Below are positions 1-9,141 of a stretch of 64,000 nt of DNA, one piece after another. The DNA is taken from the NCBI RefSeq assembly GCF_014650695.1, contig NZ_BMVL01000005.1, positions 343,054-407,053 of the forward strand, read 5' to 3'. This DNA is from Streptomyces avidinii. GTDB lineage: Bacteria > Actinomycetota > Actinomycetes > Streptomycetales > Streptomycetaceae. Below the pieces are notes generated by a model, which saw nothing but the letters and a program-made list of their open reading frames with translations, was not told where the DNA came from and did no database searches. The translations under genes were made by a program, and so were the position numbers. Within the stretch, counting starts at the first letter, position 1; each line of letters starts with the position of its first letter.

Positions 1-113
1 CGATCGACCGGTCCGGAGGAAGCGCGCATAGGGGAACCCGCTCCCGTCCGGCGGCCGACCGCGTCTCTGCGGTGGTGCCAAGGTAGGGGCGGGCAACCGG
101 GGCCGCTTGCCCC

Positions 114-144
114 TTGGGGACAGATAATTTGCCATTTGGGGACA
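114..144. repeat. 9-bp direct repeat with 22-bp period
   Basis: The 9-mer TTGGGGACA occurs at 114-122 and again at 136-144, so the copies start 22 bp (two helical turns) apart, with an AT-rich stretch between them in otherwise GC-rich DNA. It lies beyond the 3' end of the AraC gene. It could be an operator for a gene to the left of the window. Function is inferred only from spacing and composition. Positions 1-205 hold no gene I can support. Confidence 0.3.
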
Positions 145-205
145 CCGGCCGATCCGCGCCGGGTGGGACGGGCACGGGTGCGCCGAGCCCGTCCCGCCCG
201 CGGGG

Positions 206-1228
206 TCAGTCCTGGTCGGGGAGTTGCTGTCGGCTCCTGGCGCTGCGCCATGCCCTGGGGCTGCACCCGTACTGCTCGTGGAACCAGCGCGAGAACCCGC
301 TCAGCGACGAGAAGCCCAGCAGGTCGGAGATCTCCGTGAGCGAGCGCCGCGGATTCGCGACGAACTGCTCCGCGAGGTGGCGACGGGTGGCGCCCAGGAG
401 CGAGGAGAAGGTCTCCCCCGAGGAGGCGAGGTGCCGGTGGACGGTCCGCCGGTCGACGCCCAGGCTGCGGGCGACCTGCTCGATCGAGCAGCGCCCCGTC
501 GGCAGCAGGACCTCGATCAGCTCGCGCACCCGGTCCGCGGCGGTGGTGTCCCGGGGCACCGTGATCGCCTCGAAGTACTGGTGGGCGTACTCGCGCAGCA
601 GCGGATCGGCCATCGCGTTGGGCGCGTCGAGATCGCCCGCGTAGAAGACGATGCCGTCGAACTCGCGGTCGAACTCCACGATGGGGCCGAACGCGCGCCG
701 GTGTGTCGAGACGTCCGCCGGTGCAGGGTGCCTGAACCATACGGAGAGCGGCTGCCACCGGGTGTGCAGGAAATCGCGCAGGATCCGGTGGTAGGCGGCG
801 ACGGCCAGCTCCGTGGCCTGCCGGGTGTCCATCGTCTCGCCGAGGCGCAGGTCGACCTTCAACGTGGCCAGCCCGTCCCCCTCGGACAGCCGGGTGTCCA
901 GGACCTCGTTGTACATGTGCTGGTGGCGGATCAACAGCCCCAGTGCGCTGCGCACATCGGGTTCCTCACGGACGACCAGACTGATGGGGCCGAGATTGGA
1001 GAAGCGCCGGAACTCCGCCATGAGCAATCCGAAGTCCTCGTGACCCGTGGCGGCTGCGGACAGTTCCAGCACCTGGACCGCGGCAGAGCCGGAGATCCAC
1101 CGGTCCTGGACCGCGAGGGCGGCGGTGTCCAGGCCCACGCGCTTCATCAGCGGCTGAGGGTCGATGCCGAGCGATCGGCACAGCTCGACGTAGCCGCTGA
1201 GGGCTGCGGTGCGGACCAGGGGCCTCAT
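206..1228 (-). CDS. AraC family transcriptional regulator (OruR/ArgR-like)
   Basis: A 340-residue regulator with an N-terminal Arabinose_bd-type ligand domain (about residues 10-195) and a C-terminal AraC HTH pair (about 235-325, with RSLTEISDLLGFSS and FSRWFHEQYGCSPRAWR). I chose the ATG giving MRPLVRTAALSGY because family members normally start just before this segment; in-frame ATGs 39 and 54 bp upstream are possible. It is divergent from the acyl-CoA ligase at 1373, and such regulators commonly control a divergent catabolic gene, so it probably responds to a fatty or organic acid. The ligand is not deducible from sequence. Confidence 0.9.
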   Translation of the reverse strand: MRPLVRTAALSGYVELCRSLGIDPQPLMKRVGLDTAALAVQDRWISGSAAVQVLELSAAATGHEDFGLLMAEFRRFSNLGPISLVVREEPDVRSALGLLIRHQHMYNEVLDTRLSEGDGLATLKVDLRLGETMDTRQATELAVAAYHRILRDFLHTRWQPLSVWFRHPAPADVSTHRRAFGPIVEFDREFDGIVFYAGDLDAPNAMADPLLREYAHQYFEAITVPRDTTAADRVRELIEVLLPTGRCSIEQVARSLGVDRRTVHRHLASSGETFSSLLGATRRHLAEQFVANPRRSLTEISDLLGFSSLSGFSRWFHEQYGCSPRAWRSARSRQQLPDQD

Positions 1229-1372
1229 GTGCACGCTCCAAGACTGTCCCGAAAAGAAAAGTCTCATGTCACGCCAGGGCAAGCACGGCGATGAGTGGGC
1301 AACCTAGCATGGCGCCGTTCACCGGCCCGGTCCGCTCGTGGCGACCGAGACGAACACAGGGAGATTGCCGAC

Positions 1373-2971
1373 ATGACCAACCTTGCCGCGTTCCTCGTGG
1401 ACTCCGCCGCGGCCCAGGGCGATCGCATCGCGGTCCGCCACGACGGCAGTACGCTGACCTACGCCCAGTTGGACGACGTGAGCGCCAGGGTCGCCGCCCT
1501 GCTGCGCGACCGCGGCGTCCAGCCCGGCGACCGCATCGCGCTGACCATGCCCAACGTGCCGCTGTTCCCGGTCGTCTACTACGGCATCCTGCGGGCCGGC
1601 GGCGTGGTCGTGCCGATGAATCCGCTCCTCAAGGCCCGTGAGGTGGCCTTCACCCTGCGTGACTGCGGGGCGCGGATCGCGCTGGTGTCCCCCCTGTTCG
1701 CGGACGAGGTCGCGAAGGCCGCCGCCGACACCGGAACCGTATGCCTGGTGACCGAGCCCTCGGCCTTCGACGACATGCTGCGGGCCCACGAACCGATGCC
1801 CGGCATCGTCGACCGCGCCGATGGCGACCCGGCCCTCATCCTCTACACCTCGGGCACGACCGGGACGCCGAAGGGAGCCGAACTGTCCCACCGGAACCTG
1901 GCCACCAACACGGCCACCACGGCCGAGACGCTGCTCCAGGTCGGACCCGACGACGTGCTCTTCGGCGGCCTGCCCCTCTTCCACGCCTTCGGACAGACCT
2001 GCGCGCTCAATACGGCCGTCGCCGCCGGCGCCACACTGACCCTGCTGCCCCGGTTCGAGCCTCGGCGAGCCCTGGAGATCATGGCCCGCGACAGGGTCAC
2101 CGTGTTCCTCGGCGTGCCGACGATGTACGCGGCGCTGCTCCATGCCGAGCTCCCCGAAGGCTTCGACGCCCACGCGCTCCGCCTGGCCGTCTCGGGCGGC
2201 GCCTCGCTTCCGGTCGAGGTGCTGCACGGCTTCGAGCGGCGCTTCGGCGCGACCGTCCTCGAGGGATACGGACTCTCCGAGACCTCACCGGTCGCCGCCT
2301 TCAACCACCCCGACCGTCCGCGCAAGGCGGGCTCGATCGGACAGCCCGTCCGTGGAGTCGAGATGAAGCTCATGACCGAGGACGGCGGCGCGGTGCCGCC
2401 GGGAGAGGTCGGTGAGATCGCGATCCGCGGCGAGAACCTGATGACGGGCTACTGGAACCGCCCCGAGGCCACGGCGGAGGCGGTCCGCGACGGGTGGTTC
2501 CACAGCGGTGATCTGGCGCGTGTCGACGAGGACGGCTTCTACTTCATCGTCGACCGAAAGAAGGACCTGATCATCCGCGGTGGCTACAACGTGTACCCGC
2601 GTGAAATCGAGGAGGTGCTGTACGAGCACCCGTCCGTCGCCGAAGCGGCCGTCGTCGGCGTGCCCCACTCGTTCCACGGCGAGGAGATCGCAGCGGTGAT
2701 CGCGCTCCGGCCCGGTGCCGAGGCCACGGCCGCGGAGATCCGGGAGTACGTCAAGGACCGGGTGGCGGCGTACAAGTACCCCCGGATCGTCACCTTCACG
2801 GCCGAGCTCCCCAAGGGCCCCACGGGCAAGATCCTCAAGCGCGGGATCGTGGTCCCCGGTCGACAGGACCCGGCAGGATCCGGAAGAGACGGCCTAGTAC
2901 AGGCCGAGGGAAACGGCGCCCGCGACTCCGAGGGCGGTGGCCAGTGTCCAGAAGTACCCGGAGACAGGTAA
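1373..2971 (+). CDS. long-chain fatty acid/acyl-CoA ligase (AMP-forming)
   Basis: ANL-superfamily ligase of 532 residues that would adenylate a carboxylic acid and transfer it to CoA. The A3 loop LYTSGTTGTPKG is at about 157-168, with YGLSETSP, the GDLARVDEDGF and DRKKDLIIRGGYNVYP motifs, and the catalytic lysine loop PKGPTGKILKR near residue 490. GGGAG lies ahead of the ATG. The tail after GKILKR is atypical: about 40 Gly/Arg-rich residues that run antisense over the 3' end of the next gene (78 bp convergent overlap). This suggests the native stop was lost and the frame reads through. Divergent from the AraC gene, its likely regulator. The substrate is unknown. Confidence 0.9.
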   Translation: MTNLAAFLVDSAAAQGDRIAVRHDGSTLTYAQLDDVSARVAALLRDRGVQPGDRIALTMPNVPLFPVVYYGILRAGGVVVPMNPLLKAREVAFTLRDCGARIALVSPLFADEVAKAAADTGTVCLVTEPSAFDDMLRAHEPMPGIVDRADGDPALILYTSGTTGTPKGAELSHRNLATNTATTAETLLQVGPDDVLFGGLPLFHAFGQTCALNTAVAAGATLTLLPRFEPRRALEIMARDRVTVFLGVPTMYAALLHAELPEGFDAHALRLAVSGGASLPVEVLHGFERRFGATVLEGYGLSETSPVAAFNHPDRPRKAGSIGQPVRGVEMKLMTEDGGAVPPGEVGEIAIRGENLMTGYWNRPEATAEAVRDGWFHSGDLARVDEDGFYFIVDRKKDLIIRGGYNVYPREIEEVLYEHPSVAEAAVVGVPHSFHGEEIAAVIALRPGAEATAAEIREYVKDRVAAYKYPRIVTFTAELPKGPTGKILKRGIVVPGRQDPAGSGRDGLVQAEGNGARDSEGGGQCPEVPGDR

Positions 2972-3916
2972 GGGAATGCGGAGGGTGTGGTCGGGAACGG
3001 GAGCGGGAAGGGGCGATCCGGAGGCGGCGGGCAGTCGTACGTGGTCCCGGGGGATCCCGCGGTGCCAGAACTGGCAGAGGCGGTACCAGTAGTCCCGCTC
3101 CTCCTCGGGCGAAGAGGGCGGCTCGTCACCCAACTGGCGGATGAGGTCGTACCGGTGGAGGTCGAAGGCCACGCGCACGTGTTGTGCGTACACGGACGCG
3201 CCGGCCAGCGCGGAGCGGTAGGCGAGGTACGCGGCGAAGCAGCCGCCCCACCACAGGACGAGGAACCAGGACCACGGGCCCTGTTCCCACAGCACTTCGA
3301 CGGCTCCGACGACACCGAACAGCAGGCACAGCACGGACAGACCGAGTCCGGCGTCCAGGTCGGCCCTGGCCGCCGCCAGCGTGGCGGTCATCGGGTCGGG
3401 GAGGATCTGGTAGAGGCGGGGCCAGACCACCACGGCGTCCATGGAGTAACGCACCTGCGGATACTGTTCCGCGGACCTCAGTACGTTGCCCAGCCGTGTC
3501 GGCCGGAAGTCCTCCGGCCTGGTCGGCAGGGGATACCGGCTCAAGGCGCCGTCACGGGACACGGGGGCCCGGTGGAGGGCGTCGCAGCGCCGCCGGTGCC
3601 ATGCCACCCCCTGCCGCAACGCCGCTTCCGCCGCGAATCCGGTCCAGTACCCCTCGAAGAGACGGCAGATCGCCGTGCGGCAACCCGAGAGGGCGGACGC
3701 GAGCAGACCGGCTGCCAGCAGCAGGGCGAGTCCGGCCAGTGCGCGGGCGCTCCCGGACATGCCCTCCCAGGTCCGGAGGGCCTGCCCGATGTTCAGGCCC
3801 GACCCGGCCAGCACCACGGAGACGGACAGGCAGAAGCCCAGGCTGGGCAGCAGGAGATGCAACAAGAAGCGCCGGTCGAAGAGGCCCGGGGTCTGACCCA
3901 GAAAGGCACCGAGCAT
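2894..3916 (-). CDS. multi-pass membrane protein, third gene of the CHAT operon
   Basis: A 340-residue protein with about five hydrophobic segments: near residues 18-40, 58-80, 190-210, 213-236 and a C-terminal anchor at 320-338. A soluble loop of about 110 residues follows the second helix, and another charged stretch (about 245-315) precedes the last. I recognise no family. It begins four bases after the stop of the CBS-like/zinc-ribbon gene and is therefore co-transcribed with the CHAT gene. A structural or pore-forming partner of the membrane-anchored CHAT protein is one possibility from context alone. Its 3' end overlaps the ligase gene convergently. Confidence 0.8.
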   Translation of the reverse strand: MLGAFLGQTPGLFDRRFLLHLLLPSLGFCLSVSVVLAGSGLNIGQALRTWEGMSGSARALAGLALLLAAGLLASALSGCRTAICRLFEGYWTGFAAEAALRQGVAWHRRRCDALHRAPVSRDGALSRYPLPTRPEDFRPTRLGNVLRSAEQYPQVRYSMDAVVVWPRLYQILPDPMTATLAAARADLDAGLGLSVLCLLFGVVGAVEVLWEQGPWSWFLVLWWGGCFAAYLAYRSALAGASVYAQHVRVAFDLHRYDLIRQLGDEPPSSPEEERDYWYRLCQFWHRGIPRDHVRLPAASGSPLPAPVPDHTLRIPLPVSGYFWTLATALGVAGAVSLGLY

Positions 3917-3920
3917 GTCG

Positions 3921-4523
3921 TCATCCTCGCGTGATCGTCAACGTGTGCGGTGGCAGACCCGGATGGGCGCACACAGGCGGCCGCTGCGGGTCGAAGAAGC
4001 CGAGGTGGTTGACGTGGCCGCATCCGGGAGCCGCGCAGGCCACGAGGGCGAAGGGCAACGAGACTTCCCCCGCAAGGACGCTGTCCGTCGCGCTCATGTC
4101 GAACGCCCCGCGCGTTTCGGCGGGCAGCAGGGCCCCGTGGTCCAGAAAGTCGTCCACGATGCTGCCCGGCAGCACCGTCACGCCGCCGGACGGATCCACC
4201 ACGACCGCCCCGTGCGGGCTGAGCGCGAGCAGGGTCACGGCGGCTCCGCCGACCAGTTCGCCCAGCGTCAGACCGGCGGGGACCAGGACCGCAGGACGGG
4301 CCGGAGCGTCGGACGGACAGAGCGTTGCCGCACGGCGGTCCCGCAGCGCGGTGAGGTCGGACCGGCTCAGCAACGCGACCGGCAGCCCGTCGTGCGCCGC
4401 ATCCGTCACCAGGGCGAAGCCCAGGTCTCCCAGCAGGGTCAGGGCCTCCTCGGGACCGACCGATCCGTCCACGCGCAGCACCGGCTCGACGGCCAGGGAT
4501 CCCACAGGGGTGTGGGCGTTCAC
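3921..4523 (-). CDS. CBS-like protein with C-terminal zinc ribbon
   Basis: The GTG start at 4523 lies two bases after the TGA of the CHAT gene, giving a 200-residue product; an ATG at 4637 would force 111 bp of overlap and an Arg/Pro-rich head, so I rejected it. Two repeats of about 50 residues (roughly 8-60 and 78-130) resemble degenerate CBS halves (each with a DxxGLPVALLSRSDL-like strand). The tail holds C163, C168 and C185 with nearby histidines, a likely zinc knuckle. In this operon it could be a nucleotide-sensing or regulatory subunit for the CHAT protein. The CBS assignment is tentative. Confidence 0.75.
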   Translation of the reverse strand: MNAHTPVGSLAVEPVLRVDGSVGPEEALTLLGDLGFALVTDAAHDGLPVALLSRSDLTALRDRRAATLCPSDAPARPAVLVPAGLTLGELVGGAAVTLLALSPHGAVVVDPSGGVTVLPGSIVDDFLDHGALLPAETRGAFDMSATDSVLAGEVSLPFALVACAAPGCGHVNHLGFFDPQRPPVCAHPGLPPHTLTITRG

Positions 4524-4525
4524 GG

Positions 4526-7500
4526 TCAACGCCAGTCTCCGATCAGTTGAAAGGGCGCCCAGTAGTAGGGGTGGTCGAAGACGCGCCGGCCGAGGTCGGG
4601 CGCGTCCTGGGCGGCACGGGCTTTCCGGCGCCGGCACACCGTGACGTGGGCAAGGAACCGGAGATAGTCCGGGTCCTCGGGTCCGGTGCGGCCCAGCACG
4701 GTCTCCAGCACTTCGAGCGCCTCATCAAATGCCCCTGCCTGTATGAGGAGTTCCGCCATGCGCCGCTGTGTGGCGCGCCGCGCCGCCTCGTGCCCGTCGG
4801 GGGTCTGGCGCAGGGTCTCCGCGAGGAAGTGCAGCGCTTCGGCCGCCGTGGTCCGTCGCAGGGACTGCTGGGCCGAGCTCAAGGCCTTGGCGCGGGGCTC
4901 ACCGCCGCCGAGCGCCGCATAGAAGTGGCGCATCAGGAGCGCGGTGGAGATGTCGTCCACCCGCCAGAGACTGACCAGCGCTGAACGGGCACCGCTCTGG
5001 AGTACGGCCCAGACCAGTCCCAGACGTTCGTTTTCGAGGGACGAGTCTCCCAGCCCGCTCTCACAGGCGCTGAGGGTGACCAGGCGTGCGTCGAGTCGTA
5101 GCCCACCCAGTTCCAGAGCCGTCAATCGAGCCCCGGCCTGCGGCGCGTGCGGGTCCGGGGCCAGCTGGATCCAGGAGTCGAGGGGGGTCGTGTCGTGGAA
5201 CCGGCCGTGGCACGCGAAGTGCACGATGTCGACGTCGTGGTCCTCACGGGAGAGCACGTCGAGGACGGCTCGCTTCGTCGCCCGCGAACCCACCAGAGGC
5301 TCATCGGCGGTCCGAAGCGCCTCGGCCGCGGCCCGGACCTCCGTACGGGCATGTGCCAGAGGTCGCCGGGCATCACTGTCCGCGACCAGCAGCACCGACC
5401 CCTTTCCGTTGGCGCGACGCGGAACGAGCAACCGCGTCATCACCGCGGCACTCGGAGTCACGGTCACCGGATTGCGGTCGCCGAGGGGGACGCCCCGTAC
5501 CCGTACGGCGTGCAGCGGGACATGGTGCAGGATGCCCGAGGGGACGAGCCAGAGCACTTCGCCCGCCCTGCTGTGCTCGACGAGCGGGGCGACCAGCGGA
5601 CGGAACACCTCCTCCCAGGAGGAACCTTCGGACTCCGCGCCCGGTTCCTGACCTGCCTCCCGGCCTTCGCTCAACGCCGACAGAACCCGCCTGAGTTCGT
5701 CGTCGGGGGGCATCTCGACGGTCACCGCCACGGGTCGGTCGCGGTCGTGCCGGGCGAGCAGAATGGTGACCCGCGTATCGACCTGCCAGTACAGGGCAAG
5801 GAGCACCTGATGGCCGGCGCCCCGCAACTCCCGCAGGAAGTCCCGTGCCTGGGGGTAGTCCAGCCAGGGGGCCCGTCCCCGCCCCGCGGCGGCGAACGCG
5901 GATGCCCCGAGCGTCTCCAACGCCTGGTACGTCTCGGCGACCCGCTGCCATCCCGCGGCACGATCCTGCGGGCAGGCCGAGTCCCGCACCCGCGCCTCGT
6001 ACGCGATTTCCGCCTCCTCCATGGTGGCGAGCATCTCGGCCGGCGTGGCGCTGCCGGAGCGGGGCGAAGCCGGCGGCCGGCCGGTGGCCCTGCCGAGGAG
6101 GTAGGCGAGTTGCTGGGTGCGGACACGCTCGATGAAGGCGAAGGCATGGCCCTCCGCGTCCCGTCCGCGCGTCACCCATGAGTGAACAGGGTCCTCCTCG
6201 CGCGGAATCGGTCCCGCCCGGCGTCTTGCGAACTGCGCGACGGTGGCCGGGATTCCGCTCTGGGACGACCGATCGCCGCCGAAAGCCTCCAGCAGTACGT
6301 CGAGACAGGCGCGCGCCTCGGTGAGCGCAGCGACCCGGTCGAACGGCGCCTGCACGGCATGCTCGGAGGGACGGAAGCGGTCGCCGTACAGACCGGCCCA
6401 GTTCATCCCCGGCAGGGCCGACGGGCTCTTTCCCCACCGGTATCCCTGCAGGGTCTGCAACGCCTGGTCGAACGGTCCGTCGACCTCCCGGTGCTCCTCC
6501 CTGCCGCCGCGGTTGAGCTGGTAGGCCAGCACGTCGAACGACGCCAGGTCCCACAGGGCCTGCCGCGCCCACAAGGGATAGAGCTGCCAGTGCTCCGCGG
6601 TCATCCGGCGGATCTCCGCCGGGTACGGGGGCGTGCAGTTGATCCGCTGGAGCAGCCGAACGGTGTCCTCCTGGCGCCCGAAGGTGTGCGCGACCACGGC
6701 GGCGATCGCCACGGCCGTTCTGACGGCCGCGTGCTGGAACTTCTCCTCCCGGCCGATCGTGTCCTCCAGCGCCCGGCGCAGCACGGCCGCCGCGCGGTTG
6801 GCGTCGCACCCCATGTCGTACCGTGCTGCAGCCAGCGCCCCGTACAGCAGGGCCCAGCTGTCGGCCTTCGCGTTCTTGAAGGCGCCGGCGGCGTTTAGCG
6901 TCCTCGCATGGTCCTGCCGCCCCGACAGCTGTTCGCCGTACGCCTCGCACGCCACCAACAGGGCGCAGGCGGCGGCGTAGTGGCGGCCGCCGTCCCCCGC
7001 CCGGCGGGCCAGGGCACGTCGCTCCTCGGCCTTCCCGGCTGCGACGAGCATCGCCCTGGCCGTATCCAGAAGGACTCCGGTGGCTTCCCGAGGCGGGTCG
7101 GAGGGGTGGCTGCCCATCATGGCGAAGGAGTTGCCCCTCGCCCGTAGCCACAGCCTCAAGGTGTTGGTGACGAGGGTGTAGTCGGCCGATCCCCTGCGGC
7201 TGAGCACTGCGTCGTGCAGCCATGTGCCGGCCTGCCAGGCGCCCAGCATCGGGTCGTTGCCGAGGCGCTGGGTGACCTGCTGGGGAAGCCAGAACCATGC
7301 GCCCCAAAGCCCCGCCGGAGACCGCATGGCTCGCCGATCCACCGCGGCGAAGCCCAGTTCGACGGCCAGCAGGGGGATGAGCGCGGCGAGGAGATCGAGC
7401 TCCGGATGGAGCACGCCCGCGAGAAGGAACAGCGGGACGGGACGGAACACGATCTGGTACGGGTAGTTGACCAGGTTGGCGACGACGAGAGCCCAGCCCC

Positions 7501-7948
7501 GAAGCCCGGTGAACGCCCACCGGCTCCCTCCGGAGACGAGGTGAGCGGATGCCCACCGGCCGCCGATGGCCAGGGCCACCAGGAGCAGTCCGCCGACCGG
7601 GCCCGCGCCGAACACGGAGCCGGACCAGATCGCGACGAGCCGGCTGCCCAACGCGCCGTCGGCCACGAGGAAGAAGAGGGCCTGGAAGAGCAGCTCCATG
7701 AACAGCAGGTACCGCCCCAGCCTCACCGGGGCGAGGCGGTTGCGAGCCAGCAGCCATCTGCCGTAGACCAGGGCGCCCGCCGTCCACACCCAGATCCTGA
7801 GTGAGGGAGCGTGCTGCCCGCCGGTGTACACGGCCCAGACCAGGGCCGTTGTCACGGCGAGGCGGTAGCCCAGCGTCAGCAGCGCGCTCCCGGCCGTTCG
7901 GGGAATCGGCAGGACAGGTAGGGACAAGGAACCGGCCTCCGTCTCCAT
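4526..7948 (-). CDS. membrane-anchored CHAT domain (caspase-like) protein
   Basis: A 1140-residue protein. Residues 1-230 hold about six hydrophobic segments (e.g. YLLFMELLFQALFFLVADG), the middle 250-720 is helical and repeat-like (TPR-type is plausible), and the C-terminus is a CHAT peptidase domain. The catalytic dyad is visible: His914 in HFACHG and Cys962 in LSACESG, with the usual LVPSGILHHVPLHA strand and the SLWRVDD segment downstream. About 100 helical residues follow the protease. CHAT proteins are caspase relatives; in bacteria some cut gasdermins or partner proteins during conflict or cell death. This one leads an operon with a CBS-like/zinc-ribbon protein and a membrane protein. 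Confidence 0.9.
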   Translation of the reverse strand: METEAGSLSLPVLPIPRTAGSALLTLGYRLAVTTALVWAVYTGGQHAPSLRIWVWTAGALVYGRWLLARNRLAPVRLGRYLLFMELLFQALFFLVADGALGSRLVAIWSGSVFGAGPVGGLLLVALAIGGRWASAHLVSGGSRWAFTGLRGWALVVANLVNYPYQIVFRPVPLFLLAGVLHPELDLLAALIPLLAVELGFAAVDRRAMRSPAGLWGAWFWLPQQVTQRLGNDPMLGAWQAGTWLHDAVLSRRGSADYTLVTNTLRLWLRARGNSFAMMGSHPSDPPREATGVLLDTARAMLVAAGKAEERRALARRAGDGGRHYAAACALLVACEAYGEQLSGRQDHARTLNAAGAFKNAKADSWALLYGALAAARYDMGCDANRAAAVLRRALEDTIGREEKFQHAAVRTAVAIAAVVAHTFGRQEDTVRLLQRINCTPPYPAEIRRMTAEHWQLYPLWARQALWDLASFDVLAYQLNRGGREEHREVDGPFDQALQTLQGYRWGKSPSALPGMNWAGLYGDRFRPSEHAVQAPFDRVAALTEARACLDVLLEAFGGDRSSQSGIPATVAQFARRRAGPIPREEDPVHSWVTRGRDAEGHAFAFIERVRTQQLAYLLGRATGRPPASPRSGSATPAEMLATMEEAEIAYEARVRDSACPQDRAAGWQRVAETYQALETLGASAFAAAGRGRAPWLDYPQARDFLRELRGAGHQVLLALYWQVDTRVTILLARHDRDRPVAVTVEMPPDDELRRVLSALSEGREAGQEPGAESEGSSWEEVFRPLVAPLVEHSRAGEVLWLVPSGILHHVPLHAVRVRGVPLGDRNPVTVTPSAAVMTRLLVPRRANGKGSVLLVADSDARRPLAHARTEVRAAAEALRTADEPLVGSRATKRAVLDVLSREDHDVDIVHFACHGRFHDTTPLDSWIQLAPDPHAPQAGARLTALELGGLRLDARLVTLSACESGLGDSSLENERLGLVWAVLQSGARSALVSLWRVDDISTALLMRHFYAALGGGEPRAKALSSAQQSLRRTTAAEALHFLAETLRQTPDGHEAARRATQRRMAELLIQAGAFDEALEVLETVLGRTGPEDPDYLRFLAHVTVCRRRKARAAQDAPDLGRRVFDHPYYWAPFQLIGDWR

Positions 7949-8329
7949 GCCGATCGAACGCTGCGGTGGTCGCTCCTCGGTCGCTCGGAGTTCCCTCTCC
8001 GGTTCAACGAAGCGTCCGGTGGTGGGGTACGGCGGTTTCCTGCCATGCGGCGAGCAAGGCCGACCCGGTTGTCAGGGCGGACGGCTGGGGGAGCCGTGAG
8101 GGCAGGCCGGCGCCGCTCCCGGAGTCCGGTGCGGGATCCCGGCAGCTATCATCCGTCCCGTGCAGCCAGGTCGAGGCGCTCGTTCCGCTGAACGGATGCA
8201 GTCGTCGAGCATCAGGGCAGCCGCAGGGATCACAGCGGCCCCATCCCGCGTTGAACCGTCATAGGGTGCGCTCCGCGCAGGCGGACCGCACCGCACCGCA
8301 CCGCTGGCCCACGGGATGAGGAGGATCCG
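7949..8329. other. intergenic, divergent promoter region
   Basis: This stretch separates the CHAT operon (minus) from the next plus-strand gene. I see no coding sequence with convincing composition. A short ACCGC repeat cluster lies near 8287-8302, and GAGGAGGA sits just ahead of the ATG at 8330. Promoters for both directions must lie here but no consensus was clear. Confidence 0.4.
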
Positions 8330-9061
8330 ATGCATGCCGCCGAGGAGAACCGGCAGGAGCTGGACTCGGTCAGCGTCCTGAACGCGAAGAGGACGCTGCT
8401 CCAGCTGCTCGGCCGGGCGGGGGTCTCCGCCGACGATGCGGAGGGCCTGATCGCCCTGGTCGAGGCGGGCGCCCTGGCCGGCGCGTGCGAGGAGGTCGGC
8501 GCGCTCGGGGGGTCCGTACCCGGGGACAAGGGCGAGCCGTACGAGTCGGGATGGCTGGACGGTGCCCGTGCCGTCACCGACGAGCTCGGCGGAATCGCCG
8601 AACGGGCACTGCGGGAGACCGTCGACCCCGACGGACCGAGCGCCGCCTCGGCCGCCCGGCCGCCGGTCGGGCGGATCGAGGTGGAGCAGGCGAAGGCGGC
8701 CGTCACCCCCCTCTACCTCACCTTCACCGCCGCCTCCGACCTCGACCCCGAGGTCACCGAGGAGGTACTCCGTGCCGTCCTCGGCACGATGACCGCCCGG
8801 CAGAGGGCCCGGTACGCCGGCCGGCTGGCGGAATTCGCCGCAGCACACCGGGCCCGCCTGGAACGGTTGTACGTGGAGTACGGGCCCGGCAGCGCCACCG
8901 CCATCCACAGCCGCTACTCCCTCCTGCACTCCGCCACCAGCGTCGCCGTCCTGGAGCGGCTCGCCACGCCGACGGCCGCTCTGCGGGAGGAATGGGACGC
9001 CGCCGAGCTGCCACCCGCCTGGCTGGAGGGTCCGATGACGGCCTGGGACGCGGTCGGCTGA
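8330..9061 (+). CDS. hypothetical protein
   Basis: A 243-residue soluble, acidic, alanine-rich protein of mainly helical appearance; no signal peptide or membrane segment. It has a strong ribosome binding site (GAGGAGGA, seven bases before the ATG). The second half (about 120-205) contains a conserved-looking helical segment with TMTARQRARYAGRLAEFA and an RLYVEYGPGSATAIHSRYSLLHSA stretch, but I cannot assign a family. It stands alone between the CHAT operon and the convergent amidohydrolase. Confidence 0.75.
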   Translation: MHAAEENRQELDSVSVLNAKRTLLQLLGRAGVSADDAEGLIALVEAGALAGACEEVGALGGSVPGDKGEPYESGWLDGARAVTDELGGIAERALRETVDPDGPSAASAARPPVGRIEVEQAKAAVTPLYLTFTAASDLDPEVTEEVLRAVLGTMTARQRARYAGRLAEFAAAHRARLERLYVEYGPGSATAIHSRYSLLHSATSVAVLERLATPTAALREEWDAAELPPAWLEGPMTAWDAVG

Positions 9062-9141
9062 CCCCGCGGTGCCGGCCCCGGCGCTTGTGACGGGCAGGGG
9101 GTGAGCCGGCCGGCGGAGGAGCTGAGGCCTGAGACCACCCC

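Noticed and set aside
4524..4637. Longer start for the CBS-like/zinc-ribbon gene at ATG 4637
   Set aside because: It overlaps the CHAT gene by over 100 bp and encodes a basic low-complexity head; GTG 4523 gives the usual 2-base spacing.
5373..7787. Long open frame (804 codons) inside the CHAT gene in another minus frame
   Set aside because: Arg/Gly/Pro-rich shadow typical of high-GC DNA; the CHAT frame has the real motifs.
8287..8302. Short ACCGC repeat cluster as a possible CRISPR or iteron
   Set aside because: Only three or four 5-bp units without spacers; simple repeat.
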